NCBI RefSeq assembly: GCF_024809855.1
Contig: NZ_JANUEM010000010.1
Location: 62,001 to 126,000, forward strand
Length of the DNA stretch: 64,000 bases
Direction of reading: 5' to 3'
From: Rheinheimera pacifica
GTDB taxonomy: Bacteria > Pseudomonadota > Gammaproteobacteria > Enterobacterales > Alteromonadaceae
The notes under the pieces are model-generated. The model did no database searches, had not been told where the DNA came from, and saw only the letters and a list, made by a program, of their open reading frames with translations. Of the stretch, positions 1 through 9,301 are shown in pieces (position 1 is the stretch's first letter; every line of letters begins with the position of its first letter). Both the position numbers and the translations under genes were made by a program.

Positions 1-467
1 TGCAACTGGGCGGGCTTTATCAGGACAAAGCCAGCGCTATTGCTGCGCTGGAACAGAGCTTAAGTTCAGGTAAAGCTGCAGAGATTTTTGCCAGAATGGT
101 GGCCGCTTTAGGCGGCCCGGCCGATTTAATTGAAAAACCGCAGCAGTATCTGGCCGCAGCGCCGGTGGTGCAGGATATTATAGCCCCACAAAGCGGCTAC
201 CTGAGTTACCACAATACTGTAGGCTTAGGTATGGCGGTGGTGCGCTTAGGTGGTGGCCGTTCGCACCCCAGCCAACAAATTGACCCCGCGGTAGGCTTTA
301 GCCATATTCTGCCGGCAGGCAGCAAGGTGCAGCAGGGCGATGTGATTGCCAAAGTGCATGCTGGTAGTAAAGATGCAGCAACAGGTGCCGCAAATGAATA
401 TCTGGCTACACTGAGTGTGGCTACAGTAGCAGAACCCTATCCGCTGGTGCATCATACTATTGGTTGA
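1..467 (+). CDS. deoA: Thymidine phosphorylase, C-terminal part (cut by window edge)
   Basis: The reading frame is open from the first bases and ends at TGA 465-467, so only about the last 155 residues are present. Thymidine phosphorylase splits thymidine into thymine and deoxyribose 1-phosphate in the cytosolic nucleoside salvage pathway. The visible part matches the C-terminal domain of pyrimidine-nucleoside phosphorylases: a helical stretch with an ARMVAALGGPADL segment, then a lipoyl-like beta-rich end with GYLSYHNTVGLGMAVVRLGGGR and the late DVIAKVHA motif. The catalytic part lies upstream of the window. No other deo gene follows; the next gene encodes a periplasmic binding protein. The family call is confident. 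Confidence 0.88.
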   Translation, partial: QLGGLYQDKASAIAALEQSLSSGKAAEIFARMVAALGGPADLIEKPQQYLAAAPVVQDIIAPQSGYLSYHNTVGLGMAVVRLGGGRSHPSQQIDPAVGFSHILPAGSKVQQGDVIAKVHAGSKDAATGAANEYLATLSVATVAEPYPLVHHTIG

Positions 468-487
468 GAGAGTGGCTGATTGACGTT

Positions 488-532
488 GCGCCCCGTTATT
501 GACTACAGTTAAACCAATCAATAACGGGGCGC
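488..532. promoter_or_regulatory. Perfect 15-bp inverted repeat over the ribosome binding site of the next gene
   Basis: Bases 488-502 and 518-532 are exact reverse complements (arm GCGCCCCGTTATTGA) around a 15-base loop. The right arm contains ACGGGG, the only purine-rich stretch at Shine-Dalgarno distance from the ATG at 537. In mRNA the hairpin would hide that site. No U-tract follows either arm, so it is not a textbook intrinsic terminator for deoA, though it could protect the 3' end of that mRNA. An operator role is also possible. The repeat is directly visible; its function is inferred. Confidence 0.75.
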
Positions 533-536
533 ATTC

Positions 537-1406
537 ATGCTATTACGTTGTCTGCTTTTGCTACTGGCCAGCAGTGCATACGCCAAACCACAACTTACCT
601 GGCTACAAACCGACTGGCCGCCACATCAAATCGTCAGCGGCCCGTTTCAGGATCAGGGTACTTTTGACTTATTGCAACAACACATCATGGCGGCGCTGCC
701 GCAGTTTAGCCATCAAACCCGTTTGGTTAGTCTGCCACGATTAGAGCAGATTTTTCAGCAACCCAAAGCCGCTAGCTGTGCGCTGGGAACCTTGTATTCA
801 GAAGAACGCGCGCAAAACCGGTTATTTTCTTTACCTATGGCTGTAGGGCCAGCGCTGGCAGTAGGTTATATTACAGGTAAATTGACGGCACACCCGGCTA
901 TGCAGGCAGATGGCGTTGATATCCGTATGCTGGCGCTGGATACATCGATCCGCGGTGCATTTCAACCCAACCGGCTATACCCCGATGTGATCGCGCCGCT
1001 GTTGCAGCACCCTGACAGTAATCTGAGCAGCTATGCTTTTACCAGCGAGATCAATGCCGCAGGTATGCTGCTTGGTAACCGGGTTGACTATGTGGTGGAG
1101 TATCCGGAGCGGATGCAGTATTACAATCAGTTACTACCTGAACCCGCTGATTTGGAACACCGGGCGATAGCGGGGGCCAATGTAGCCAGCGTATCTTATA
1201 TTACCTGTAGTAAGGATAATGTAGGGCAAGCAGCAATTGAGGCAATAAATCAGGTATTGCCGGTATTGTGGCAAACTGCAGAGTATCAGCAGGCGATGCA
1301 GCGCTGGCTGGATAGCAGTGCCCAACGTAGATTGAGCACTGATCTGCAGCAAATGTCAGTGCAGCTTAAGCCGCGGCCGGACAATACGGTTGATACGGGC
1401 CACTAA
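537..1406 (+). CDS. Periplasmic solute-binding-like protein (TIGR02285-type)
   Basis: A 289-residue protein with a short signal peptide (hydrophobic residues 2-12, probable cleavage after AYA at 16). The mature part has the layout of an SBP_bac_3-like two-lobe binding protein: an early [11 protein letters not shown] segment and a mid-protein [17 protein letters not shown] segment typical of the second lobe. It resembles a family of uncharacterised binding proteins common in Alteromonadales. No permease genes lie nearby, so the ligand and partner are unknown. The start is fixed by the signal peptide, but the ribosome site sits in a hairpin. The last 51 bases overlap the 3' end of the convergent NADH dehydrogenase gene. 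Confidence 0.7.
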   Translation: MLLRCLLLLLASSAYAKPQLTWLQTDWPPHQIVSGPFQDQGTFDLLQQHIMAALPQFSHQTRLVSLPRLEQIFQQPKAASCALGTLYSEERAQNRLFSLPMAVGPALAVGYITGKLTAHPAMQADGVDIRMLALDTSIRGAFQPNRLYPDVIAPLLQHPDSNLSSYAFTSEINAAGMLLGNRVDYVVEYPERMQYYNQLLPEPADLEHRAIAGANVASVSYITCSKDNVGQAAIEAINQVLPVLWQTAEYQQAMQRWLDSSAQRRLSTDLQQMSVQLKPRPDNTVDTGH

Positions 1407-2651
1407 GCTGACCACCAGCATTTTTATCCAGCCGTGCAGTGCTACCTGATGCATACGGTACAACGAAATATAAGCCAGCCGGGCAATACGGCCTTCTATC
1501 ATCATAGCACCACCCACTAAATTGCCCATTAAACTGCCGACAGTACCAAAACGGCTGAGTGAAATGAGCGAACCGTGATCTTTGTAGTTAAAGTCGCGTA
1601 GCGGTTTGGCATTTAGCTCAGCCAGAATATTTGTTGCTACCAGGCTGGCCATCTGATGGGCCGACTGTGCCCGTGGCGGCACCCACTTATTGTCTGGTAA
1701 CGGGTAACCGGCACAATCGCCAATGGCGTAAATGCGGTTATCCAGCGTGGTTTGCAGTTTGCTGTTTACCAGCAGTTGATTAATACGGTTATTTTCCAGG
1801 CCAGCTAAATTATGCAAAAAATCCGGGGCTTTAATGCCGGCTGCCCACACCATCAATTCAGCATCCAGATGCTCGTCACCCAATTGCAGCCCGTTGGCAT
1901 CGGCTGCTGTTACTTTGGTGTTAGTGCGTACTTTTACACCCAGCTTTTGCAGTTCTTTTAAGGCTGCCGCGGCAATACGCTCCGGCAATGCCGGTAAAAT
2001 ACGGGGCCCGGCTTCTATCACACTGATATTTAACCGGTCTTTGCGTAAATCGGCAAAGCCATATAAATTCAGTTCAGCTGCGGCGTGATACAGCTCTGCC
2101 GCCAGTTCAACCCCGGTAGCGCCAGCACCTACGATAGCGATATTCAGTTTATCTTTGGGATGGCCGGGTGAATTCAGTTTTAAATAGGCGTCCAGCAAAT
2201 GGCGCTGAAAACGCTGTGCCTGAGACGGGCTGTCTAAAAAGATACAATGTTCAGCCACACCTGGCGTATTGAAGTGGTTAGACACACTGCCAATTGCCAA
2301 CACCAGGTAATCATAGGCCAGTTGGCGCGCAGCCAGTACCTCTTCACCATCATCGGCATATACCGGCGCTAACGTAACGGTTTTTTGCTGCCGGTCCAGG
2401 CCGTAAAAGCTACCCAACTGAAAATCAAAGCCATGGGCAGCGGCATGAGCCCGGTAACTAAGCTGATCAATTTCCACGTCCAGTGTGCCGGTGGCAACTT
2501 CATGCAGCAGCGGCTTCCAGATATGAGTGTGGTTGCGGTCAATCAGGGTGATATGCGCTTTGCCTTTACGGCCAAGTTTGTTGCCTAAGCGGGTTGCCAA
2601 CTCGAGGCCGCCAGCCCCTCCGCCAACAACCACTATGCGCGGGCGTGTCAT
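1356..2651 (-). CDS. ndh: Type II NADH dehydrogenase (NAD(P)/FAD-dependent oxidoreductase)
   Basis: A 431-residue flavoprotein that passes electrons from NADH to quinone on the inner membrane without pumping protons. Two Rossmann motifs are visible: [13 protein letters not shown] at the N terminus for FAD, and [16 protein letters not shown] in the middle for NADH. The AIGDC motif and a late [11 protein letters not shown] stretch are typical of NDH-2. The C-terminal end is hydrophobic and basic, fitting membrane attachment. I chose the ATG at 2651 because AGGAAG precedes it at good spacing and the FAD fold begins at once; an upstream extension is not supported. It lies downstream of rho on the same strand, separated from it by a terminator. 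Confidence 0.85.
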   Translation of the reverse strand: MTRPRIVVVGGGAGGLELATRLGNKLGRKGKAHITLIDRNHTHIWKPLLHEVATGTLDVEIDQLSYRAHAAAHGFDFQLGSFYGLDRQQKTVTLAPVYADDGEEVLAARQLAYDYLVLAIGSVSNHFNTPGVAEHCIFLDSPSQAQRFQRHLLDAYLKLNSPGHPKDKLNIAIVGAGATGVELAAELYHAAAELNLYGFADLRKDRLNISVIEAGPRILPALPERIAAAALKELQKLGVKVRTNTKVTAADANGLQLGDEHLDAELMVWAAGIKAPDFLHNLAGLENNRINQLLVNSKLQTTLDNRIYAIGDCAGYPLPDNKWVPPRAQSAHQMASLVATNILAELNAKPLRDFNYKDHGSLISLSRFGTVGSLMGNLVGGAMMIEGRIARLAYISLYRMHQVALHGWIKMLVVSLVARINRIVRPRLKLH

Positions 2652-2715
2652 ATGCGACTTCCTTCTGTGAAAAATAAAGCAGTACAACGTCTTGCTGTTA
2701 AACCACAGGCAAGAA

Positions 2716-2739
2716 AAAACCGGCAACAAGGCCGGTTTT
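2716..2739 (-). terminator. Intrinsic terminator after rho
   Basis: AAAACCGGC at 2716-2724 and GCCGGTTTT at 2731-2739 form a 9-bp stem with a 6-base loop. Read on the minus strand the stem runs into a T-rich tract, and it starts 4 bases after the rho stop codon. It should end rho transcription before ndh. Confidence 0.8.
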
Positions 2740-2742
2740 CAG

Positions 2743-4008
2743 TTAACTTTTTTGCCGTTTCATGGCTTCGAAGAATTCGTCATTGGTTTTGGTCATCAGC
2801 AACCGATCTATCAAAAACTCCATACATTCGGTTTCATCCATCGGGTTGAGAATTTTGCGCAGGATCCACATTTTTTGTAGCTCTTCCGGCGACGCCAGCA
2901 ATTCTTCACGGCGGGTACCTGAGCGGTTAAAGTCGATAGCCGGGAATACACGGCGCTCGGCAATTTTACGCGACAGGTGCAGTTCCATGTTACCTGTACC
3001 TTTAAACTCTTCGTAAATTACTTCGTCCATCTTAGAGCCGGTATCGACCAGCGCAGTAGCGATAATAGTTAAGCTACCGCCTTCTTCAACATTACGTGCC
3101 GCACCAAAAAAACGTTTCGGTTTATGCAGGGCGTTGGCATCAACACCGCCGGTTAATACTTTGCCTGAGCTGGGAATTACAGTGTTATAGGCGCGGGCTA
3201 AACGGGTAATAGAGTCAAGCAGGATAATAACGTCTTTTTTGTGCTCAACCAGCCGTTTAGCCTTTTCGATAACCATTTCAGCAACCTGCACATGGCGGCT
3301 GGCTGGCTCGTCAAAGGTAGAAGCAATAACTTCTCCTTTCACCAGACGCTGCATTTCGGTAACTTCTTCCGGCCGCTCGTCTATCAACAGCACCATTAAT
3401 ACGCAATCCGGGTGGTTAGCGGCAATAGACTGTGCGATGTTTTGCAGCAAAATCGTCTTACCGGCTTTAGGTGGTGCCACGATTAAGCCGCGTTGGCCTT
3501 TACCGATAGGTGAAGCTAAGTCCAGCACCCGGGCGGTGATGTCTTCACGGCTGCCGTTACCACGCTCCATACGCAAACGGGAGTTAGCATGCAGCGGGGT
3601 TAAGTTTTCAAATAAAATTTTGTTACGTGCCTGCTCCGGGCGGCCGAAGTTAACTTCGTTTACCTTTAACAGCGCAAAGTAACGCTCGCCTTCTTTGGGC
3701 GGGCGGATTAAACCGGAAATGCTGTCACCGGTACGCAGGTTAAAGCGGCGGATCTGGCTGGGTGAAACATAAATGTCGTCCGGGCCTGCTAAGTAAGAAC
3801 TGTCGCTGGAGCGCAGAAAACCGAAACCGTCTTGCAGGATTTCCAGTACACCATCACCGAAAATTTCTTCGCCGTTCTTGGCGTGTGATTTTAAAATGGC
3901 GAAAATAATGTCTTGTTTGCGCAGACGAGCCATATTTTCCTGGCCCATAGACTCAGCCAATTCAACCAGCTCGCTAATTGGCTTCAGTTTCAGTTCTGTT
4001 AAATGCAT
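2743..4008 (-). CDS. rho: Transcription termination factor Rho
   Basis: A 421-residue hexameric RNA-dependent ATPase that ends transcription at Rho-dependent sites. The N-terminal helical domain is followed by the cold-shock-like RNA-binding domain (DGFGFLRS at 60-67). The Walker A motif APPKAGKT lies at 178-185, with the lysine at 184 as in E. coli; [14 protein letters not shown] and the late [13 protein letters not shown] segment are also present. Length is normal for the family. The ATG at 4008 starts with the canonical MHLTELK, although its upstream region has no strong Shine-Dalgarno sequence. It follows trxA on the same strand, as in E. coli, but a terminator and a leader separate them. 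Confidence 0.97.
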   Translation of the reverse strand: MHLTELKLKPISELVELAESMGQENMARLRKQDIIFAILKSHAKNGEEIFGDGVLEILQDGFGFLRSSDSSYLAGPDDIYVSPSQIRRFNLRTGDSISGLIRPPKEGERYFALLKVNEVNFGRPEQARNKILFENLTPLHANSRLRMERGNGSREDITARVLDLASPIGKGQRGLIVAPPKAGKTILLQNIAQSIAANHPDCVLMVLLIDERPEEVTEMQRLVKGEVIASTFDEPASRHVQVAEMVIEKAKRLVEHKKDVIILLDSITRLARAYNTVIPSSGKVLTGGVDANALHKPKRFFGAARNVEEGGSLTIIATALVDTGSKMDEVIYEEFKGTGNMELHLSRKIAERRVFPAIDFNRSGTRREELLASPEELQKMWILRKILNPMDETECMEFLIDRLLMTKTNDEFFEAMKRQKS

Positions 4009-4165
4009 ATTGATTGGGTTTCTTGTTGATATATAAACAGGGTAATGCTTATCGGTTCGATAAAATAAGGTTTGGAAGTGGTTTTTTCGACAGACAAGCG
4101 TGGTTTAGAACGTTTAATTGGCTACACAATAGCAGTTGGCTACTGGTGCGTCCAGCATTGAAACA
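4009..4165 (-). promoter_or_regulatory. Leader and probable promoter region of rho
   Basis: About 157 bases lie between the trxA terminator and the rho ATG. Because the hairpin at 4166-4195 should stop trxA transcripts, rho needs its own promoter here. I could not assign -35 and -10 boxes with confidence. In E. coli the rho leader mediates autoregulation; whether this one does is inference. Confidence 0.35.
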
Positions 4166-4195
4166 GAAAAAGGCGTATAAAAATACGCCTTTTTC
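4166..4195 (-). terminator. Intrinsic terminator after trxA
   Basis: GAAAAAGGCGTAT (4166-4178) and its exact reverse complement at 4183-4195 form a 13-bp stem with a 4-base AAAA loop. The A/T-rich flanks make it work in either direction. It lies 8 bases beyond the trxA stop, on the side facing rho. Confidence 0.85.
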
Positions 4196-4202
4196 AATTT
4201 TT

Positions 4203-4529
4203 TCAGATGTTACCGTCAAGAAACTCTTTTAACTGAGTTTTTGACAGGGCTCCAACCTTAGTGGCAGCAACCTGACCGTTTTTAAATAATAGCAGGGTAG
4301 GAATGCCCCGAATACCGAATTTTGGCGGTGTGTTCGGGTTGTGGTCAATGTTAACTTTGGCCACGGTTACTTTACCGGCATATTCTTTTGCCACGTCTTC
4401 CAGAATAGGAGCGATCATTTTACATGGACCACACCATTCCGCCCAAAAGTCGACTAAAACCGGTGCATCGGCTTTTAGCACGTCGGTTTCAAAACTATCA
4501 TCAGAAACCTGTAAAATATTTTCGCTCAT
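4203..4529 (-). CDS. trxA: Thioredoxin 1
   Basis: A 108-residue cytosolic dithiol reductase serving ribonucleotide reductase and many other disulfide substrates. The redox motif WCGPC is at 32-36, preceded by VLVDFWAEW; the cis-proline segment [10 protein letters not shown] and the end [16 protein letters not shown] are also present. Length equals E. coli TrxA. The ATG at 4529 was chosen because GGAG lies just upstream and the protein then begins MSENI. It diverges from rhlB across a 102-base gap that must hold both promoters. Confidence 0.97.
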   Translation of the reverse strand: MSENILQVSDDSFETDVLKADAPVLVDFWAEWCGPCKMIAPILEDVAKEYAGKVTVAKVNIDHNPNTPPKFGIRGIPTLLLFKNGQVAATKVGALSKTQLKEFLDGNI

Positions 4530-4631
4530 TAATGTCTCCGCTAGTACGATGCAGCCCGGCTGCAAAAAAGTGTTATCAATTTAAACGTGGCTGTTCCTTA
4601 TTGCAAGCGTAACGGTTATGCTTAGCGCCGT

Positions 4632-5918
4632 ATGAATAAAACACACTTAACTTCACATAAATTCGCCGATTTCGCATTGGCGCCACAGGTTCTTGACGCG
4701 TTAACTGCGCAAGGTTATGGCTATTGTACGCCTATTCAGGCTCAATGTTTACCACTCGCACTTGCCGGTAAAGATATAGCCGGCCAGGCCCAAACTGGTA
4801 CTGGTAAAACACTGGCGTTCTTAACCGCGACTTTCCACCATTTGCTTACCCACGAGCCCAAAGGTTCTGGTCAGCCGCGTGCCATTATTATGGCTCCTAC
4901 GCGTGAGCTGGCGGTTCAGATCCATCAGGACGCAAAAATACTGGCTGATAAAGCCGGTTTACGTCTTGGCCTAATTTATGGGGGCGAGGGGTACGATACT
5001 CAACGCCAGTTGCTGGAAAATGGCGTAGATATTTTAATTGGTACCACGGGTCGCTTAATAGATTATTTAAAGCAGGGCCTGTACGACTTATCCCAAATTC
5101 AGGTAGTGGTGCTGGACGAAGCTGATCGTATGTTCGATTTAGGCTTTATTAAAGACATCCGCTTTATGTTTAACCGTATGCCGCCGGCGACAGAGCGTTT
5201 AAGCTTGTTGTTCTCAGCTACCTTGTCTTATAAGGTACAGGAACTGGCGTTTGAAAAAATGAATCAACCGGTGCATATCCATATTGCACCAGAAGAAATG
5301 ACCGGCAGCCGTATCAGTGAAGAGCTGTTTTATCCGTCAGACGAACATAAGCTACCGTTGCTGTTAACGCTGATGGAAGAAGAATGGCCGGATAAAGCCA
5401 TTGTATTCGCTAACACCAAACATTGGTGTGAGGAAGTACATGCCTGGCTGGAAGCCGATGGCCATCGTGTTGGTTTGCTTACCGGTGATGTGATCCAGAA
5501 AAAGCGCCTGCGTATTTTGGAAGACTTTACCAACGGCAAGCTGGATATTCTGGTCGCGACAGACGTTGCGGCGCGCGGCTTGCATATTCCTAAAGTAAGC
5601 CATGTATTTAACTATGACCTGCCGGACGACTGTGAAGACTATGTACACCGCATTGGCCGTACTGGCCGGGCAGGTGAAAGCGGTAAAGCCATTAGTTTTG
5701 CCTGCGAGCGTTATGCGCTTAACCTGACTGCAATTGAAGATTATATCCGCCATCCAATCCCGGTAAGTCAGTACGATGCCAGTGCTTTGCTGGATGATAT
5801 TAAAACGCCGAAACCGCGGGTTCGCCGCCGCGCCGGTCAGGCCAGAACCGGTAGTCGCAGCGGCCCGGGCGGACGTAGCAGTAATGGCGCAAGAGCTCCT
5901 CGCAACCGTCCTCGTTGA
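4632..5918 (+). CDS. rhlB: ATP-dependent RNA helicase RhlB
   Basis: A 428-residue DEAD-box helicase that unwinds structured RNA for the RNase E degradosome. Motifs in order: the Q motif around [15 protein letters not shown], motif I AQTGTGKT near 53-60, PTRELA, DEAD near 162-165, SAT, and HRIGRTGR in the second RecA lobe. The basic Gly/Arg-rich tail ([19 protein letters not shown]) fits RNA binding and is usual in RhlB. Placement divergent from trxA and next to gppA matches E. coli. Its last 35 bases overlap the proposed gppA start. Confidence 0.95.
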   Translation: MNKTHLTSHKFADFALAPQVLDALTAQGYGYCTPIQAQCLPLALAGKDIAGQAQTGTGKTLAFLTATFHHLLTHEPKGSGQPRAIIMAPTRELAVQIHQDAKILADKAGLRLGLIYGGEGYDTQRQLLENGVDILIGTTGRLIDYLKQGLYDLSQIQVVVLDEADRMFDLGFIKDIRFMFNRMPPATERLSLLFSATLSYKVQELAFEKMNQPVHIHIAPEEMTGSRISEELFYPSDEHKLPLLLTLMEEEWPDKAIVFANTKHWCEEVHAWLEADGHRVGLLTGDVIQKKRLRILEDFTNGKLDILVATDVAARGLHIPKVSHVFNYDLPDDCEDYVHRIGRTGRAGESGKAISFACERYALNLTAIEDYIRHPIPVSQYDASALLDDIKTPKPRVRRRAGQARTGSRSGPGGRSSNGARAPRNRPR

Positions 5919-7425
5919 TCCGGCACTGTCTGCCGACCAGTCACCGCATCAGGATATCTATGCGGTGATTGATCTTGGCTCCAACAGCTTCCATATGCTG
6001 ATGGTCAAGGTTGTTGGTGGCTCGGTGCAGGTAATTGGCCGGGTAAAGCGCAAAGTACGCTTAGCTGCTGGTTTAAACGAAAACCTGGTACTTAGCCGCA
6101 AAGCAATGAAGCGTGGCTGGGAATGTTTAGCATTATTTGCTGAACGGCTGCAGGACATACCGCCGCAAAATATCCGTATAGTTGGTACCGCTACGCTGCG
6201 GCTGGCCAAAAATGTTAAAACCTTCCTTAAAGAAGCCGAGGCCATCTTAGGCCAGAAAGTAACTGTTATTAGTGGCGAAGATGAAGCCCGCATTATTTAT
6301 CTTGGTGTAGCCCATACCTCAAATAGTGATAGCAACCGCTTGGTGATCGATATCGGTGGCGCCAGCACTGAAGTGGTGATTGGGGCTGGTTTTATGCCGC
6401 AACTGTTGTCCAGCCTGAATATGGGCTGTGTTACGTATCTGGAGCGTTATTTCAGTGATGACGAGCTAAGTGAAGATAACTTCAGTCAGGCTATAGCTGC
6501 AGCAGAGCATGAGGCCGCTTCTATTGCCGAACAGTACCGGCAAGCTGGCTGGCAACTGGCAGTAGGTGCATCCGGCACGGTGCAGGCCATGCAGGAAATA
6601 CTGGTTGCCCAGGGCAAAGATGAAGTGATAACCCTAAGCCGGCTGGAAGATATTATGCAGCAGGCACTGGCGTGTGGCCGGATGGAGCAACTGACTATTG
6701 TTGGTCTGGCGCAAGAACGTAAGCAGGTATTTCCGTCCGGGCTGGCTATTTTAATTGCGTTGTTTCGTAAGCTGAATATTAGTGGTATGACCTTGTCTGG
6801 CGGTGCGCTGCGTGAGGGTGTGCTATACAGTATGTTACCTCAATTACAGCATACGGATGTACGTAACCGTACTGTGGCCAGTTTGATGGTGCGCTATTTT
6901 ATTGATCAGCGCCATGCTGAGCGGGTAGCCGATATGGCATGTGAGCTGGCAAATCAGCTACAAAGCCGCTGGGACTTGCAGAAGTTTGAAGGCCACAGCA
7001 TGCTCAGAAGTGGTGCTTTGTTGCATGAGCTGGGTTTGTTGATTGAATATAAAAATCACCATCATCACGGTGCTTATATTATTAACCATTCCGATTTACC
7101 TGGCTTCACCCGTGCCCAACAGCAGCTAGTAATGGCATTGGTGCACAACCACAGAGCTGACATCAGCCGCGAAATTATTGCCCGCCAGACCATGACATCA
7201 GTGCTGTTAACAGTACGTTTAACGCGTATTTTGCGTTTGGCCGTAATTTTATCTATGCGCCGGCGGCATGAAGTATTACCGCAGGTGAATATCAGCAGCA
7301 AAGGCGAGCAACTCACGTTGAAAATGCCGGATGGCTGGCTTGAACAACATCCGCTGATGCGGGCTGAGCTGGAGCAGGAAGTGCAATATCAGCAGCAAAC
7401 CGGTTGGGAACTGATTATAAAATAG
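5884..7425 (+). CDS. gppA: Guanosine pentaphosphate phosphohydrolase (Ppx/GppA family)
   Basis: A 513-residue enzyme converting pppGpp to ppGpp in the stringent response; the family also hydrolyses polyphosphate. The ASKHA fold is clear: [14 protein letters not shown] near the start, [18 protein letters not shown], the second phosphate loop [26 protein letters not shown] text and [13 protein letters not shown]. The C-terminal half is HD-like with [11 protein letters not shown] and a run of four histidines. It matches E. coli GppA along its length. I placed the start at ATG 5884, inside the rhlB tail; the frame stays open further upstream but that extension resembles nothing, and a start slightly downstream is possible. 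The overlap suggests coupling to rhlB. Confidence 0.9.
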   Translation: MAQELLATVLVDPALSADQSPHQDIYAVIDLGSNSFHMLMVKVVGGSVQVIGRVKRKVRLAAGLNENLVLSRKAMKRGWECLALFAERLQDIPPQNIRIVGTATLRLAKNVKTFLKEAEAILGQKVTVISGEDEARIIYLGVAHTSNSDSNRLVIDIGGASTEVVIGAGFMPQLLSSLNMGCVTYLERYFSDDELSEDNFSQAIAAAEHEAASIAEQYRQAGWQLAVGASGTVQAMQEILVAQGKDEVITLSRLEDIMQQALACGRMEQLTIVGLAQERKQVFPSGLAILIALFRKLNISGMTLSGGALREGVLYSMLPQLQHTDVRNRTVASLMVRYFIDQRHAERVADMACELANQLQSRWDLQKFEGHSMLRSGALLHELGLLIEYKNHHHHGAYIINHSDLPGFTRAQQQLVMALVHNHRADISREIIARQTMTSVLLTVRLTRILRLAVILSMRRRHEVLPQVNISSKGEQLTLKMPDGWLEQHPLMRAELEQEVQYQQQTGWELIIK

Positions 7426-7471
7426 GCTGCTGAGCGGGTAAATATTACCGCGAAGTGTGTAATTTTTGCGC

Positions 7472-7508
7472 AGCAGCCCGCTGCCAAAAGTCAGCAAAAC
7501 GGGCTGCT
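7472..7508. terminator. Possible weak terminator or stem-loop between gppA and sodC
   Basis: AGCAGCCCG at 7472-7480 pairs exactly with CGGGCTGCT at 7500-7508 around a 19-base loop, in the gap between two convergent genes. There is no clear U-tract, so its termination strength is doubtful. Confidence 0.4.
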
Positions 7509-7527
7509 AAAATAAGCGCTGATCATT

Positions 7528-8121
7528 TTACAGTATGACACCGCATGCAATTGGGCTCCCGCTGTTGCCTGAAGGCGCTGTTGCGTAGTCATCTGCTTGC
7601 TGATGCACAACCAATGAGCGGTTTTTCAAGTCCTCCAGCTTCATCCGTCCGGCTGTTACCTGCTGTTGGTTACCACTGTTATCAACACGAATCATCGGTA
7701 AATCGCCGAGGTGGCCTTGCCCGTCCGGGCCAGCATGTTTACTAGTATCTGCCGGATCGAAATGGCTGCCAGCACTGGCGGCTGCCTGAGGTTTCCCGTC
7801 TTTTATTGCCGGCTCACAGCTGGGATTCTGATGGACATGAAAACCATGCTCCCCCGCTTGCAGGCCCTGTAGCTCTGGTTTAAATACCAAACCATCTGCT
7901 GTTTCAGTAACAGTAATAGTACCTGCACTGTCGCCCACTCCTTCAGCAGTAACGGTATTCATCCGTACTGTAATACTGTTGCCGGCATGCTGGCCTGCAT
8001 TACCGGGCACGGGTGCCGGTGTGCTAATACTACCTGGCGCCGACGGTGGGTTTGGATCCGGGTTGCAGCCCAGTACCAGGCCGACAGCGAGTAATGGCAG
8101 GGGTAATATCCGCAGTTTCAT
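7528..8121 (-). CDS. sodC: Lipoprotein Cu-Zn superoxide dismutase
   Basis: A 197-residue enzyme that dismutates superoxide in the periplasm. A lipobox (LVLGC, cysteine 19) and a Pro-rich linker (20-40) suggest anchoring to a membrane. Metal ligands are visible: HVH at 95-97, H120, H129, H137 and D140 in the zinc loop, and H173 for copper. C102 and C193 can form the structural disulfide, and the usual GNSGSPIACGVI end is intact. The ATG at 8121 has GGAGAT upstream. It diverges from chaB. The linker and lipidation are less common than a plain secreted SodC. Confidence 0.93.
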   Translation of the reverse strand: MKLRILPLPLLAVGLVLGCNPDPNPPSAPGSISTPAPVPGNAGQHAGNSITVRMNTVTAEGVGDSAGTITVTETADGLVFKPELQGLQAGEHGFHVHQNPSCEPAIKDGKPQAAASAGSHFDPADTSKHAGPDGQGHLGDLPMIRVDNSGNQQQVTAGRMKLEDLKNRSLVVHQQADDYATAPSGNSGSPIACGVIL

Positions 8122-8265
8122 AATATCTCCTTCAACATTAAGTAAATAACACGAACCTTCATTACCGGGCTGCAAATTTAGCGCCAATACTACAGGTTGC
8201 AAAAATGGCATGAGCTTTGCCTTTCTATAGAAACAGCAGATAGAGCAGCCAGCAGGGGATATGTC

Positions 8266-8493
8266 ATGCCTTATGAAACGCGCAGCGAATTACCCGATAG
8301 TGTGAAGGACACTTTACCCGGCCACGCTCAGGATATTTATCAGGCAGCGTTTAACAATGCCTGGGATGAATATGCCGACCCGGATAAGCGGCGCGGTGAT
8401 GACAGCCGGGAAGAGGTCGCCCATAAAGTGGCCTGGGCCGCGGTGAAGCAGAGTTATGAAAAGAATGAGGCTGGTCACTGGGTAAAGAAGTAG
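8266..8493 (+). CDS. chaB: ChaB family protein
   Basis: A 75-residue cytosolic protein very close to E. coli ChaB, a small protein named for its link to the ChaA cation antiporter; its molecular role is unsettled. The family signature is complete: LPDSVKDTLPGHAQDIY, AFNNAWDEY, and REEVAHKVAWAAVKQSYEK. The ATG at 8266 has AGGGGAT upstream, and the protein begins MPYETRSELP as in E. coli. No chaA is nearby. It ends 34 bases before the VTT membrane protein gene and may share its transcript. Confidence 0.9.
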   Translation: MPYETRSELPDSVKDTLPGHAQDIYQAAFNNAWDEYADPDKRRGDDSREEVAHKVAWAAVKQSYEKNEAGHWVKK

Positions 8494-8527
8494 CAGGCAT
8501 TAAATAACCTTTGAAGGATCTGTTATT

Positions 8528-9301
8528 GTGACATCAGACACTACGCAAAGCCGTAAAACGGCTAACAGCAATATAAAGCCTCGCGGCAAAATGTCGGCCC
8601 TGCTGGGTGTGGCCGGCAGTTTGTTGTTCGTAGCCGTAGTGCTGCTATTGCTGGTACATTTCGGTGTGCACAAAGAAGTGTTGCATCTGTTGGAATGGTT
8701 TAAGCAACAGGGCGCCTGGGCACCTGTGTTGTTTATGTTAATTATGGCCGCTGTAGTGGTATTGCTGTTGCCGGGAGCGCTATTTACCGTTGGTGCTGGT
8801 TTTGTTTTCGGTGTAGTGGCTGGTTCAGTCTATGTGTTGCTGGGTACCACCTTTGGTGCCGTGTTAGCGTTTTTGATTGCACGCTACTGTTTTGGCCAGC
8901 GCGCCAGAGAGTTTGTTATGGCGCGGGCGAAGCTAAAGCTGGTAAACGACGAACTGACGCCAAACGGTTGGAAGATAGTACTGCTAACCCGGTTGATCCC
9001 GTTTTTCCCCGGTAAAATTTCTAATTACTTTTTTGGTTTAACACAGTTTTCGCTACGGGGGTATATCGGTGGATCATTGCTGGGGTTTATTCCGTTTACT
9101 GTGCACAATGTTTATCTGGGCTCGTTGATCGCTGATATCTCCAGTTTTGATTTTGCCTCACGCGAGCGCTCAGTATGGGAGTGGGGGCTGTATGCCGGAG
9201 GTTTGCTGGCTGCTGTGGCAGTGATTATTTATCTTAACCGTTTGGCCAGCCGGGCACTGGCACAGTATACCGAACAAGATACGCAAAAGGAGCCTGACTG
9301 A
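8528..9301 (+). CDS. TVP38/TMEM64 (VTT/DedA-like) membrane protein
   Basis: A 257-residue inner-membrane protein starting at GTG 8528, with AAGGAT upstream. Hydrophobic segments lie near 24-45, 63-85, 88-120, about 180-200 and 222-240. The VTT core is seen in PGALFTVGAGFVFGVVAGSVYVLLGTTFGA, followed by LTRLIPFFPGKISNYFFGLT. The family is related to DedA proteins and eukaryotic VMP1/TMEM41 lipid scramblases; activity of this member is unknown. The stop overlaps the start of the glycosidase gene by one base (TGATG), so the two are probably translated together. With the glycosyltransferase and phosphatase downstream, a lipid-related role is plausible but inferred. Confidence 0.85.
   Translation: MTSDTTQSRKTANSNIKPRGKMSALLGVAGSLLFVAVVLLLLVHFGVHKEVLHLLEWFKQQGAWAPVLFMLIMAAVVVLLLPGALFTVGAGFVFGVVAGSVYVLLGTTFGAVLAFLIARYCFGQRAREFVMARAKLKLVNDELTPNGWKIVLLTRLIPFFPGKISNYFFGLTQFSLRGYIGGSLLGFIPFTVHNVYLGSLIADISSFDFASRERSVWEWGLYAGGLLAAVAVIIYLNRLASRALAQYTEQDTQKEPD

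Noticed and set aside
3239..3682. 147-codon open frame antisense to rho
   Set aside because: Fully inside the Rho ATPase domain; Ser/Arg-rich translation with no domain features.
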